This document shows, in pieces, positions 1 through 11,700 of a stretch of 64,000 nucleotides of DNA; the first letter of the stretch is position 1, and each line of letters begins with the position of its first letter. This DNA comes from Theristus sp. LFF4_11. Taxonomy: Eukaryota; Nematoda; Chromadorea; Monhysterida; Xyalidae. The stretch covers positions 1 to 64,000 of the forward strand of contig JASANC010001371.1 in assembly GCA_030248135.1 (NCBI GenBank), read 5' to 3'. The translations under genes were made by a program, and so were the position numbers. The notes beneath the pieces are model-generated. The model made no database searches, was not told the origin of the DNA, and worked only from the letters and a program-made list of their open reading frames with translations.

Positions 1-312
1 CTTGTGACCGGGTGACCCCGAACGGGTTCAATATTTTTTAAAACTTATTTTTTTATTTATTTTGTTTTTTTATTTTTCTCTATTTTCATTTTTTATTTTT
101 TTATTAAATAATAAAAGATCGAAATGTTGAAGGGAAATAAAATGAAAATTATTTTTTCTTCTGAAAGTAAATGCGTTAAAGTGAGACACTTACTTTCGAC
201 AGAAAGTGACCTATAATTTTCTGCTTGTTTTCAGGCTTAGGAGGCTTCGGCGCGGGCCGCGGTTCGATTCGAATCGAATGCACCTCTTTCTGTCGACCGT
301 CGCCGTCGTCCT
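1..312. other. AT-rich flank, no gene recognised
   Basis: AT-rich sequence up to the first nest of mobile elements. A short GC-rich stretch near 240-300 contains a GGTTCGATTC word like a polymerase III B box, but no matching A box or cloverleaf could be built around it. No exon is supported. Confidence 0.4.
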
Positions 313-350
313 CAGTACCGTGGGCGAGGGGGGGGGTGGGGGGGTACACC

Positions 351-1079
351 TAGGGTTGTTAAACAAAAATGAAATTTTTTTTTTAAAAAAAAAAGTGATT
401 AAAAAAAAACAAAAATGCCGATTTTTTTTTTAAAAAAAAATTCGAAAAATTTTCCTCTAATATGCTCTGAAAACCTCAATTTTGGCACAATTTTTCGAAA
501 GTTCAACAAAAATTTTCTTTGATTATACCTCGTAAAACCTTTAGCAGTCGATTTTGGGCCGTTTTACCGACTGATTTTAGGCTTCGACAACATCTGCGAT
601 GAAGTTTTTGAGCGTCCCAAAGCTTAGCCTACCATTTCCGATGCAGATAAGGTGACGATTAGCCTCGCAGAGCGTCCGATTGTGCTCGCTGCACCGTTTG
701 CAAGCGCTACGTTGTCTGGTTGCTGCTTCGTGTCGTGTCGTCGCGACACCATCAGAAGAATTGATCGAATTTCAAGGCGGTATGTTTGTCTTCACTTCAG
801 CATTAGCTTAGCTGGGGAGAATTAGTGACGTTTTGGAGGTCAAAACACAAGAAGAGGCATGGTGACGGTTTGGAAAAGGGGTAATTGAGGTCACCAAAAC
901 AAAATCTGCAAAGTTCCGCCATACGGGTGTCATTCGGGAGGCGCTTGCATATCATATGTGGTTCTTCGGACTCCCTGATTGATTTAGCACAACTTTGATT
1001 TTTGAATTTTTTTTTTTTAAAAAAAAATTAAAAAAAAAAAAAACAAAAATGACGATTTTTGTTTTTTTTAACAACCCTA
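351..1079. mobile_element. hAT-like MITE family B, copy 1
   Basis: A 729-bp element with TAGGGTTGTT at one end and AACAACCCTA at the other, flanked by the 8-bp duplication GGTACACC (343-350 and 1080-1087). It is inserted in family A. The same element lies at 27668-28376 with a different 8-bp duplication, which proves independent transposition. Both ends are A/T homopolymer-rich, and the body has no coding capacity. Confidence 0.88.
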
Positions 1080-1236
1080 GGTACACCCCCCAGAGCACCA
1101 GAGACCGTCGGGTGGGGGGGTGGGGGGCACCGTGCCACCCCCCTAAAACCGGGCACCCCCCCCCATCGGACCCCCCCCCCTCGAAAATTTGGCCGACACC
1201 CCCCCACACCTCCCATGAAATTTTGTCTGGCGGAGC

Positions 1237-1637
1237 CATAGTTGTTCTAGGGGGGGCCTGGGGGGGTCGGCCCCCCCAAAAAATTTTCGAATCTATCTCT
1301 ATCAAACAAGTTTTTTCGGCTCAGCTATTATCTATCTGAAAAAAAATTTCAGCCAGCTATCTATCTGAAAATTTTTGTCTTCGAAGACATAAAATAAGTT
1401 AATTTTTGACCAAAATTAACCATTTTTGCTCGTAATTCTTGAAAATTTCGCTAATTTTAAATAAAATACGCATTTATACTTGATTTTCAGTGTATTTTTA
1501 GCATTATTTTGCTGTTTTTATAGCCTTTTAGCGTTTTAGCTATCTATCTATCAAATTTCAAAATTTTGACCTGGAAAATTTGCTCCAGCTATCTATATCG
1601 CCCCCCCCCCCAACCCCTCGGCTCTGGAACAACTATG
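1237..1637. mobile_element. hAT-like MITE family C, copy 1
   Basis: A 401-bp element bounded by CATAGTTGTTC and GGAACAACTATG. The flanking duplication is slightly damaged (GCGGAGC against GCGGAGAC), and the uninterrupted target GGCGGAGAC is seen at about 27464. The interior carries repeated CTATCTAT words and C runs. Other copies are at 4427-4903 and 13845-17991. Confidence 0.82.
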
Positions 1638-1709
1638 GCGGAGACCCCCCCCCAAAATTTTCCGTACACCCTAAAATTTTTTTCGAAAATCATGATTTTT
1701 TGTCTATAA

Positions 1710-1818
1710 AGTAGATAATAGGCGATTATTCTTGTGATCTGTGATTATATAACCGTGCCTTTGTATTGTCCAAGGGAGTCAGTAGTTAGATAGTTTCGTA
1801 CAGACATAAACCTTTTGT
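1710..1818 (+). repeat. 5' LTR of the miniature element
   Basis: Left 109-bp long terminal repeat. It differs from the right copy by one base (CTT versus CAT near 1732). Confidence 0.85.
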
Positions 1819-1975
1819 GGTGAGCCCGACTGAGGAACACGCGCCAAGGCGGTCATCGTGACCGACCTTCGGCTTCTGAGGAGTCAGGTTGCTGCTGTTG
1901 TGTGTGGTGATAGTTTAGTTTTGTTGTCGCTTTATGCCCAAAGAGGTGCGACTTAAAAAGTGAAGAACTGATATA

Positions 1976-3006
1976 ATGGCTGATGAACCGTGTGGTCTCG
2001 GCAAAGATGGCAGAGTTATTTGGTGCAAAGATGAATACTGGTCTGAATATGGCTACGGTGAAGATATGGCGTTGATCCGATACGGTTGTTGTTCAAAAGA
2101 AGAGAAAAGGGTAATCGACAGCTACGCCAAATCTTCATGCGCGAAGTGGAAGCATGATTACGGTGGTTCGTCCCGTTCTTTGATTTTGTGGCGTGGACCA
2201 TGCCGAGAATGATGGAAGTAGAAAAAGAAAAAAAGAAACACCGAGCAACAGAAGTAGCCTTGAAAGTGAAAAAGAAAAAAGTTCAGCGAATAATAATGAA
2301 GGAACACTTGCCAAAGAAGATTGTAGCAGTGAAGATTAGAGAAAGGAAAGTGAAGAAGGTCGTGAAGATAAAGAAGTTTGAACCAACGGAAGCCAAGGAA
2401 ATGTCAGTTGTGAAAGAAGAGAAGTCAGTGAAGATGATTAAAGCAGCGTCCGTAAAAGTTCAGAGTATGGTGAAAATTGAACCAGCAAGATTAGAAGAGG
2501 TGGCTCCTGCTGAAAGTCGGAAGTGTGAAAAGGCCCAGAAGATCAGTTTACCCCCTCCCATTGAACCCCCATCCCCACGTATTCTTTTCCGCCAAATCGG
2601 CTTTGTTGATGTGCAACGGCAAGTGTGGCAGCGTGAGCAGCAACCGTGTTGTCGGTCGATTGGGCGGCGCTGTCATGATGTTCGTTCTGTTGATGTGGTC
2701 CAGTCGTGGCGATGTGGCGTGGCGCGATGTGTTCAAAAGCAGTCTCATTTTGGACGTCACGTTCGCGGTTCAGGCATTCGGTCGCCAACGATGATCAGTG
2801 GGTGCAGTTCAAGGCGCTGGCTTGGTGTACATGAGCGCAGTTCAGGGTTCCGTTCGCCAACGATGTTGATCAACGTTCCGTGCACAGGGCGGCACACGTT
2901 GTTGTTGATGGGTTGGCACGTGCGGTCGTCAGCGTTCAAATCACCAACAGTTATGAGTGACCATCAAAGAATCAAAGTGACCAAAAATGACAATTTACCT
3001 CCGTGA
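1976..3006 (+). CDS. Possible remnant reading frames inside the miniature LTR element
   Basis: Two overlapping frames fill the interior: 78 codons at 1976-2212, then 272 codons at 2188-3006. The second is very lysine-rich in its first 120 residues and arginine/cysteine-rich after that. The purine-rich stretch at 2215-2500 is open in more than one frame, so an open frame alone is weak evidence of a protein. I recognise no gag, zinc knuckle or enzyme motif. These may be a decayed gag-like gene or captured sequence. Confidence 0.3.
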
Positions 3007-3066
3007 TCATATTACTACTTTTTCAATGTCAACTGCTTTTCCTTCTTTGTTCGTTGAGGAGGGAGA

Positions 3067-3175
3067 AGTAGATAATAGGCGATTATTCATGTGATCTGTG
3101 ATTATATAACCGTGCCTTTGTATTGTCCAAGGGAGTCAGTAGTTAGATAGTTTCGTACAGACATAAACCTTTTGT
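3067..3175 (+). repeat. 3' LTR of the miniature element
   Basis: Right 109-bp long terminal repeat, directly preceded by the polypurine tract and followed by the duplicated ATAA. Confidence 0.85.
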
Positions 3176-3235
3176 ATAAAGTCCATAATATAAGCTGAAT
3201 ATATGATAACTTGACCATCTTCATTGTAATTTCAA

Positions 3236-3815
3236 GGCTCGTGTACTATTCCGGCCCGCGAAATTCCGGCCCGTAGAATTCCGGCCCGTTCATTCCGGCC
3301 CGAAGAATTCCGGCCCAAAGAATTCCGGCCCGGAGAATTCCGGCCCGGAGAATTTTCGCCAGCAAGAACAATATTAAACCACACGAAGTGATTTTTGGTA
3401 AATAAATTCTTGTGATTTTTTATTTTTGTTTAGAACTTGCTTGCAGTGACTTGTTGTAGGTTCCTAATCCTAAGCCAAGCCTTTTTGATAAGGTAAAAGG
3501 GTCACAAATCCTGTTCATGATAAAAAATTTAAAAATTTAGTTGTACTTTCTTTTTTCCAAAAGGTTTCATTTTCCAAAAAAGCAAACAGGACGAACATCA
3601 TTGAAAATACACTGTAACATGTGAACATCGATATTTTTATTTTCTTATTTCATTACCAAAATCACTTCGTGTGGTTTAATATTGTTCGTGCTGGCGAAAA
3701 TTCTCCGGGCCGGAATTCTCCGGGCCGGAATTCTTCGGGCCGGAATTCTTCGGGCCGGAATGAGCGGGCCGGAATTCTTCAGGCCGGAATTAGCGGGCCG
3801 GAATTGTACCCCCCC
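3236..3815. mobile_element. Foldback element with CCGGCC-rich minisatellite arms
   Basis: It lies inside family A and is flanked by a 10-bp duplication GTAATTTCAA (3226-3235 and 3816-3825); the empty site is visible near 27583. Each arm consists of 12-15-bp units of the type AATTCCGGCCCGG followed by about 45 bp of unique inverted repeat (CGCCAGCAAGAACAATATT against its complement near 3680). The long duplication and long arms resemble Mutator-like foldback elements. The loop carries a CCTAAGCCAAGCC motif that recurs elsewhere in the window. Confidence 0.75.
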
Positions 3816-4070
3816 GTAATTTCAAAGATTTTGCAGCAAAATTTAGCGTTTTTCCTTCAAAATTTAAGCGAAAAAATATCATGGGGGGGTGGGGGGGTGG
3901 ACCCCGCCCACAGAAAATTTTGAAAAAAATGCACCCCCCATGGGACCCCCATGGGGGGGTCCCACGTTACCATAGGTTGGACCCCCCCTCACTTTTTGGT
4001 TTGCACCCCCCCCCCCCACGGCACCATACCCCCCCCCCCCTTCGAAAATTGTTTTGGGCCCACGGTACTG

Positions 4071-4426
4071 GTCGTCCTTCAGATTTTCATCCGGCATTTT
4101 GAATTTTGTTTAAAGTTTATTCATTTTTTTAAACCTAATGGAACAAAAAAGCTTAAACCCTACAAGTTCAAGTTTCAGAATTCAATACCGTCATACCGAA
4201 AAATTGATATTGAATTCAATCTCAGAACGACTACAAACAGCGCAATGTGAAGTGAATGACTCTGATCAAGTGAACTGTTTGCATTTGTATTGAAGTGTGA
4301 ATGGAATGAAATAACCAACGGCATATGTTATGTTGGTGGAGTTTGTTAAAAGAGTTTTGAACGTTGTAACCAGTCGAATTTTCCACGGAATTATTTTACT
4401 GTGATCACCGCACCACATCGTAGCTA
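4071..4426. other. Short unique spacer upstream of ITFG1
   Basis: The roughly 340 bases between two transposons contain no repeat that I can match and no exon. Together with the MITE that follows, this is where the ITFG1 promoter would lie. I see no clear TATA box. Confidence 0.35.
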
Positions 4427-4903
4427 CATAGTTGTTCTAGGGGGGGGGCCTGGGGGGGCCCCCCCCCCCCCCCCCCCAAAAAAAATTTCGAATCTATCTC
4501 TATCAAACAGTTTTTTTCTGCTCAGCTATTATCTATCTTTGAAAATTTCTCAGCCAGCTATCTATCTGAAAATTTTTGTCTTCGAAGACATAAAATGAGT
4601 CAATTTTTGACCAAAATTGACCATTTTTGTTCGTAATTCTTGAAAATTTCGCTAATTTTAGGTAAAATACGCGTTTATACTTGATTTTCAGTGTATTTTT
4701 AGCATTATTTTGCTGTTTTTGTAGCTTTTTTAGCGTTTTAGCTATCTATCTATCAATTTTCAAAATTTTGACCGCCCCCCCCCAAAGTCACATGCCCCCC
4801 CCCGCGGCCCCCCCCCAAAATTTTCCAGCCATCTATCTATCTAGAAAATTTGCTCCAGCTATCTATATCGGCCCCCCAACCCCTCGGCTCTGGAACAACT
4901 ATG
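4427..4903. mobile_element. hAT-like MITE family C, copy 2, at the ITFG1 start
   Basis: A 477-bp element with CATAGTTGTTC / GAACAACTATG ends and a perfect 8-bp duplication CGTAGCTA (4419-4426 and 4904-4911). It ends 32 bases before the likely ITFG1 start codon, so it must form part of the promoter or 5' leader. Confidence 0.88.
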
Positions 4904-4935
4904 CGTAGCTAGCTATGCTACAACGAGTAAGTCAA

Positions 4936-7651
4936 ATGATGACTGATGTGCCCTCATCGCTGAGCCTCGTGTTCTTATTGTCGTGCGTCGTCGCTGCTCG
5001 CGATTACAGCGGACAATTATGCGCGCTGTCCGACTTGAACTACGACACATTCACGGACTTACTGGTGCTGAAGAACGCCAGCTCAATCGTGGCGCTTATT
5101 CAAAAGCCGAGTGAACTAAAGAACGAGGAGCAATTCGACGAACTGCCGACGTTGAACGTCACCGTGAACGAGCTACAGGGTGACCGGCAGATAATCGCGT
5201 GCGCCACGGCCGACTTCAATGGTGACTCGTTCGTTGACATTCTCGTGACGTTCGGCACGCGACAGCAACACGCGCTCAGGCCGGACAGCGCTCGCATTTG
5301 GTTCGGGTCGCCTGATAGAGGTGACTCATTGAATGTTGAATCACATTTTTAATCACAAAATTCATCCTTAAATGGTGATTGGGGCTGGTATGTTTGTGAT
5401 TTGCGATTATTTGACTCAGTCCACTCAACAGCGCAGGCTTTCAACCGGGCCGCCAGACGTTCGACGCGCTCGTCAACTTCGCGTCCATCATTGATCACAA
5501 TTTTGACGGGCTCGCCGATCTAGTGCTGCAGCAAGAGGACGGCTTCTGGTGTCGACTGGGCGAGCACGGCAGCACGCTGTCGTTGTCGGAGCCGGATGCG
5601 TGTTTCGTGTCGTCGTCGCCGATTGACGCTCACTCGATGCACACGTACTCGGCGCTGATGGCTGCCGACGACGCCGCCAACGCGCACTCGATCAACTACC
5701 TCAACGCTCAATTCATCGTCGCCCATCGAAACGCCACCACGAACGCCCGCTCGTTCTCGGTGTGGCAATCGGCAGCGGACGCGACGTCGAACTGGACTCG
5801 ACGAGCGTCGATCCCGGAGCCGGTGCTCAGCGTCGCCAGTCACTCCGGTCATCCGCTCTATCGGAATGCCGCCACGGCACGAGAAGACGCCGCGAAGTTG
5901 ACGTTTGGTGTGGTGTCGGTCGGCGATTTCAATGCCGATGGTCGTGTCGATATGCTCCTGCCGGCGTTCAATGAAGATGAGACGAAACTTCTGCTGTACA
6001 TTTGGCGCGGTCCCGCCGGCGACAAAGATGGAAGTGAGCAAGCAATCAAATACTGGTCAAACCTCGATTTGTGTTCAAATATGTGCGATTTTGAATTTGC
6101 CGTTCGTTTATTCCCAGCTGAACCTTGGCATACGGCTGTATAAACAGCAGAAGCTATGGTTGGTTGTTATTTATTTCGCTTCACTCTTCAGAATGGACGC
6201 TACGACAAGTCGACTTGACGCAAGTGGAAGGCAGCGTCGAGTGGACAGTGGTCAACGACCAATTTGGCACGTTCCAACTACGCGTTGGCGACATCACCTC
6301 CGATGGATATCCGGACTTGTTGGTTGTACTTCAGCACGACTCCTCTCGTAAAACCTTCATTGTCGAGAATAAAGCGTAAGTTGCATAACGTTATTGTGTT
6401 AGTGCGTTTGGTCTTGAACTGCAGCAATTCCAAATAAAAGTTTGTTTTATCGTTATTTCTGTCATGCAGCACATGAGCTTGGTTTCTGTGGTGGTTTGGT
6501 ACACAAGGGCAAAAACAAAGAAGTGATCTCTGATTATTATCGATACGAAGAAAAATATCCCGTAAAACTACAACTATAAAAAAACAGAGTGGGTGCGTGC
6601 GCAGGTACTCGTGCTCCGAATGCGACGGCTTTGAGCGCCGCTTCGAGATCGACTGGCGTCCGTTGGACATCGCGCACGGCGGCGGCGGCGCAACGGAACG
6701 CGCCGTTCAGTCTGCAGCGTTCTTCGACCTCTTCGAGGACGGCACGCTCGACTACGTGGTGCTGTTCGCGGAGGACGGCGCCGATCACAGACCGGCGTTC
6801 CAGTTCAAGAAGTCGAACGAATGGCGCGACGCGACCTTCATCAAAGTGCAGGTGTACACGCCGACGTGCGACAGCGCCAGCAGCTGCGCGAACGGACAAG
6901 CAGGTTGATGGGGTGGCTTGTCGTGAATGGCAGTATTGAGTTAGGGGAGGTTCAAATGGGAGTCGTTCTCGGGGCTTATATGCCTCACCAAAAATGGTTA
7001 TCTATCCACCTAGAATTTTTTCTATCTGACCCAGAGTTTGTCAGATCCGGATTTCTGGAATAGAGCAGAACAATTCTGGACGGAATGTTTTTTTTGTGAC
7101 TGCTAGAAAATCGCTGATATCTGATCGCCAGGGCAGTCTCCCTGTGTCCCTATTGTTGCACAGTTTCCCACCACCAAGCAGCTCGCGTTTGCGCGTGCAC
7201 AGGCAGCGTGATCAGCTACGCCGGCGCCAGCGTGCGCTACACGGTCGAGACGGAGCACGGCGCGATGTCGGGCGTCGCCACGCAACTCAGCCAGTCCGGC
7301 TACGGCGCGCTGCAGCTGCCGTTCGCGCTCTTCGGCATGGGCAGGAATCCGAATTTCGTCGAGCTGCTCGAGGTCGGCACGCCGTCGTCGCGCGGCCACG
7401 AGAACGGACACGCGTGGCCGCAGATCGTGCCGAACTCGCGCATGTACATCGTGCCGCCGGTGGACGCGAACGGCCACTGGATCGGCCGTCTCTACGTGAC
7501 GCCCAGTCGGCTGGTGCTGCTGAGCTTTGCGACACTCTGCGTGCTCTGTGCGCTCGTGCTCCTGATCATCATGTTCCTCTGGTGGCGCGAGCGACGCGAG
7601 GACATGCGAGAGCGAGAGGCAGAGTCGCACAAGTTCAACTTTGCCATGTGA
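4936..7651 (+). CDS. ITFG1: ITFG1 / TIP-like FG-GAP repeat membrane protein, five exons
   Basis: Exons 4936-5320, 5437-6033, 6192-6375, 6605-6903 and 7203-7651 join in frame into about 637 residues; human ITFG1 is about 612. The product is a type I membrane protein of the secretory pathway and cell surface. A hydrophobic signal peptide (SLSLVFLLSCVVAA) starts the chain. At least six FG-GAP/VCBS-type calcium loops follow, for example DFNGDSFVD, DHNFDGLAD, DFNADGRVD and DITSDGYPD. The C-terminus has one transmembrane helix (LLSFATLCVLCALVLLIIMF), a basic stop-transfer and the short tail KFNFAM, like the vertebrate tail. An ATG at 4915 is in frame but is followed by a GTAAGT donor-like site, so I prefer 4936 or 4939. 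All introns are GT-AG and 116-299 bp long. Confidence 0.93.
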
Positions 7652-8733
7652 GTCGGATCCGTGGCGATGTTCACCGGGTGGATTTTAGTCATTTGAATAT
7701 GTGCTAGTCACCGTTTTGATCGGACTGGTGTAGTTCTTTGTGCAAGCGTGTAGCCAATCAGCATCCGGACTCTGCAGGCTTTATCAATGATTTTTCTGAT
7801 CTGCTATGATCTTTTTCTTCTGTGATTGCACTTGTTCATTAATACAATTGTATAGATTAAGTATGAAAGTATTCGAGAACGAACTCTTGTGTGATAATTT
7901 TTGCTTGGCTATTTTTGGTGGGCTGTTCAGTCATTCATTTATTTTTGTGCGTAACTGTTCTCCTATCATTCCAATCATCATTCCAATCCTGTGAGGTTCC
8001 GTCAATATTATGGGTCATAACTCCTAATCCAGTTAGTTATATTGGTTTACATTGTACAGTTATTGAACTTTTTGTGGTTTATTTTTTCTGAAAACAATAG
8101 GGATTTCATTGCGGACTCTTTTTAAACTTGGGAACTGCTTGTTTAAAATTTTACTTGGTTTTTCGAATTTGGTGAATTGATAAAGAATTCTCTTGCTCAT
8201 GTTTTACTAGAATCCGACTAGAATAATAATAATGGACAACAATGAAAAGAGCTATAACAAAATAGGATATCTCAGCTAGGCATGTGTGAATGACAGAACA
8301 GAGCTCAACAAGGTCGGTGTTATAATGGGCGCAACAAACAAGGCTGCTTTCACGCTTACCAATGTGGGAAAGACGAATTCACGCCACAAAACAACACCGA
8401 CGAAACAAAATTCACCATTATTTCGTTGTTATCACGACACAGCTTGACCGCGCAAAGCAATGCGCTACAATTTGGCAACACTGTTCACAACAAAACTTCT
8501 GTAGCCATTTGCTGCACCTGTCGAACTGCCAATAGCACCTACGCTTGCGATCGCTAAGATTTGACAGCTTTGCCAATATTACTATTATTATTCAAATCGT
8601 CTGAATCGTCCGGAAAGAGCTGTTTTCGAATTCTCTGCAGCAATTCAGTGTCGTCCTTCATTGTTACGTTGTCACCTGAACAGAAAACAGTGAATGGACA
8701 TGATTTCGTGTTCAAAACTTGACAATTTCGTAC
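7652..8733. other. Intergenic region between convergent ITFG1 and DNAJA3
   Basis: Contains the 3' flanks of two genes that point at each other. An alternative or decayed terminal exon of the DnaJ gene may lie on the minus strand near 8560-8680 (a TTCAG acceptor followed by an open stretch starting near GDNVTMKDDTELL), but its phase does not match the preceding donor. No other exon was recognised. Confidence 0.4.
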
Positions 8734-11700
8734 TTACGATCCACCGAAGATGAATCGTTTTGCTCTGCTGAGCAGCGACGCGTTTTCGTGCGGTGTATTG
8801 CTGTGCGTTCGCTCATGGTTTGCTTGTGCCCCAGTTTCTTCTCCTTGAGATTCGCTCTGATCGCCGGCTGAAAAAGTGCGCAATCTCAAAAAACCACCAC
8901 CAAAAAACAAAACCGTCGAACGAACGCACAGCAACCAACGTATGCGATTTTCTTAGAATGAAAAGCAAACGCGTGCACTTGCCGCTGGTCGTCTGCGTCA
9001 TGCCGTGTATGGTGCCGGGAGTGTTCTGCTCCAGTTCAGCGTACGCTTGTAGGATCGCTTTCTGACGTCGGCTCAGCTTGCTGCAAAAGCGGCAGAAAGG
9101 TGTGATCTGGTGGTGTAGCTTAGCTGCTAAAAATACTCGGCCGTGTGTCCGTCCAACTTGCTGGATTGGAACTTGCTTGCTTGTGTACTTGCCTGACACA
9201 TCCAAGAAAAGCCGACACGCAAAAACCAACCTGGGAACGGCGATTCTGATGTGCACGTAGTGGTCGCCGTAGCCATAGCTGTTCACTTTCTTGATGCCTT
9301 TGCCAGTCAGCCGGATGCGGCTGTGCGATGACGTGCCGGGTGGTATCTGAGCAGCACAACAACTGTTACACATTGTTGTTGTTGTTGTTGTTGGTCATCG
9401 CCATGCCGATAAGTTCGGCTAAGATAAGAGGCAATATTTACGGTGCACAAAAGTGATCCAGCCAAGGAAGGAAAGCGTCGATAAAACTGAAAGAATGGCA
9501 GGCAAGCAGACGACACGATCGGAGAAACCAACGACCTGCACAAAGACGTCTTCATGCACTCCGGGGATTCGGATTGTGCCGCCGAGTAGTGACTGCGCGA
9601 CGCTGATGGATGCGTCGCTGTGCACGTCGGCGCCATCGCGACGGAACACGCCGCTTTCCTCCACCTGCAAAAAAAAGTTTTCGAATGCCGATCTGAATTT
9701 TTCCGTGATGTTTTCCAGTTCACAGAACAAAGAATAAACCGATTAGAAGAAAAAACTCTATTTTTATAGTTGGGAATAACGATAACTGTGTAATTACATG
9801 TAACTATATTGGCTATATAAGCTGTGATAATCTGTGATCAGGGTTCGGTCTGTTTTTATTATTGTCGTTGTCGTGTCCTCCTAATAAGCAAACCCAAATA
9901 AACTACGTAACAACCCAAATATCTTTCTGGCGCCCAACGTTTGGCTCGTACAGTCATCATCTATAAAGAAGGAAAACCACAGTGTGCAACAGTGCAATCC
10001 GCACAACAGCACGATTAGCATCATGTCGCGACACTTTGACAGCTACAGTTCAATGGTCAGCCATGATCCCAGCCCTGACTCGCTGAACACGTCCGACACC
10101 GATACGGTACACATGACCCGCAGAGACCTGGATTGTCTCATTGACCGCTATGAGGACCAGCAGGATCGGGCAGGACTCAACCGAATTTGCAGGACGCTGC
10201 AGGAGAAAAAAAAGCTAAGTCGGACCTTGCAGTGCAGAGTCAAGCGAAACATTGCACCTTCTTTGGTCGCACCCATTGACGAGTTGGCTGATAGGGTCAG
10301 AGGATTTGTGAGCGAAGTCTTCAAGTACAAACAGTTTCTGACTTGGGGACACATGCATGATCCTGAAAATTCTGACTTGAACAGTATGACACAGGCACAA
10401 TCGAGCGTCTCGCACCGCAGTGATACGACAGTGCCAACGGCGATCAGCATGCTCGGCTCGGCACAAGTGCCACAACGCGCACAGACTCAAAGGCCACACG
10501 AAGCGTCTGATAAGTGCGACCCAAACGTGCCACACGATGTTTCAGACGTAAGTGACACTGATTCAATCAGTACGTTTCAGTTGGGTCAAAAACTTGCGCA
10601 TATTCGTAGCGATGAGCATGTACCTACTGGGTTAATTCCCAAGGCAATAAATGAGTCCACTGGGTTGATTCCCAGGACCAAAGAGCTGATTGATGAGCCT
10701 ACTGGGTTCATTCCCAAGGCAAATGAGTCCACTGGGTTGATTCCCAGGACCAAAAATCTGATTGGAGAGCCTACTGGGTTAATTCCCAAGGCAAATGACG
10801 AGGCCAGTGGGTTAAGTCCCAGGCACGGTAAAGTGAAAACGGAGACGGGAGTCTCACAGCAGCTGATTCAATTGGTCATGCAACAACAACAGCAGATGCA
10901 GAAACAGTACGAACAACTGCAAAAGCAAAATGACTTCATGATGACCATGTTCAGTCAGATGCTCGAACTGCAGAATCAGCAGAAGGTGACTGCTGATCAT
11001 GACCACTGCTGTAAACAGAATGTAGCCAACGGTACTACTGACAATGACAGAGCATACATGATGTTGTTGTCCGAAAAATGGCAAAAGTTCGACCCAGCCA
11101 AGAATCATAAATTCCGCACTTGGCTCAGCAGTCTGCAGACCAGACTGGAGCTATGGAACCCACCGCCAAAAATCGCGGTCGAGCACATTCGTATGTGTCT
11201 TTCCGACGACGCATTGTTTGCTTTCGATCAACAGCCACAAGGAGTGCGTGAAAATTTGGAAGAGTCCATCAAGTACCTTGAGTCCATCTACGGACCAAGA
11301 AATGAGGCAATTACATCCGTCTACGAACTCGATACAGCAACGCGACAGGAAGGAGAATCTGTGCGCGCCTTCGGACTACGTCTGGAGAATTTGCTTCTTG
11401 CCACTGGGCATAACTATCGCGGTTCGGATGGCAACTATATACCGTTTGTCGAAACGACGTTGATCAACAAGTTTGTGCAAGGATTGCTTGATCCGTTGTT
11501 GTCGAGCAAAGCAGAGGACCAGAAGTTCAAGGGTCTCAATTTCCGAGAAATTGTGGATAAAATCCAGGGAATCGAAGACTGCGAAAACTTCAAAAAGAAA
11601 AAGAACAGCCGTGACGACGATCGGCAGAAAAACAAAGACAACGGCAGCAAGCCGAATTACCAAAACACGAGCCGTGAAAACCACGAAACAAACTTCAACT

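Larger units (their letters stand above)
1710..3175 (+). mobile_element. Miniature LTR retrotransposon (TRIM-like), no pol
   Basis: Two 109-bp direct repeats (1710-1818 and 3067-3175) differ at a single position and bound a 1.25-kb interior. The flanking duplication is ATAA (1706-1709 and 3176-3179), and the empty site is preserved in the paralogous copy near 27520-27540. A primer-binding-like site starts right after the left LTR (GGTGAGCCCGACTG), and a purine tract (GGAGGGAGA) precedes the right LTR. There is no reverse transcriptase, protease or integrase, so it would depend on a partner. Near-identical LTRs indicate a recent insertion. The AGT-type LTR start and the 4-bp duplication suggest Gypsy affinity, which is an inference. 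Confidence 0.85.
313..4070. mobile_element. hAT-like MITE family A, copy 1, host of a nest of insertions
   Basis: The ends are inverted repeats (CAGTACCGTGGGC at 313; GCCCACGGTACTG ending at 4070) flanked by a perfect 8-bp target duplication GTCGTCCT (305-312 and 4071-4078), the size typical of hAT transposons. The second copy at 27333-28555 shows what the element looks like without most of the insertions. Four further elements sit inside this copy: a TAGGGTTGTT MITE (351-1079), a CATAGTTGTTC MITE (1237-1637), a small LTR element (1710-3175) and a foldback element (3236-3815). It has long G and C runs and no transposase, so it is non-autonomous. Confidence 0.85.

Noticed and set aside
225..300. 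Possible tRNA or SINE at GGTTCGATTC
   Set aside because: No A box at the right distance and no stems that pair; a single B-box-like word is not enough.
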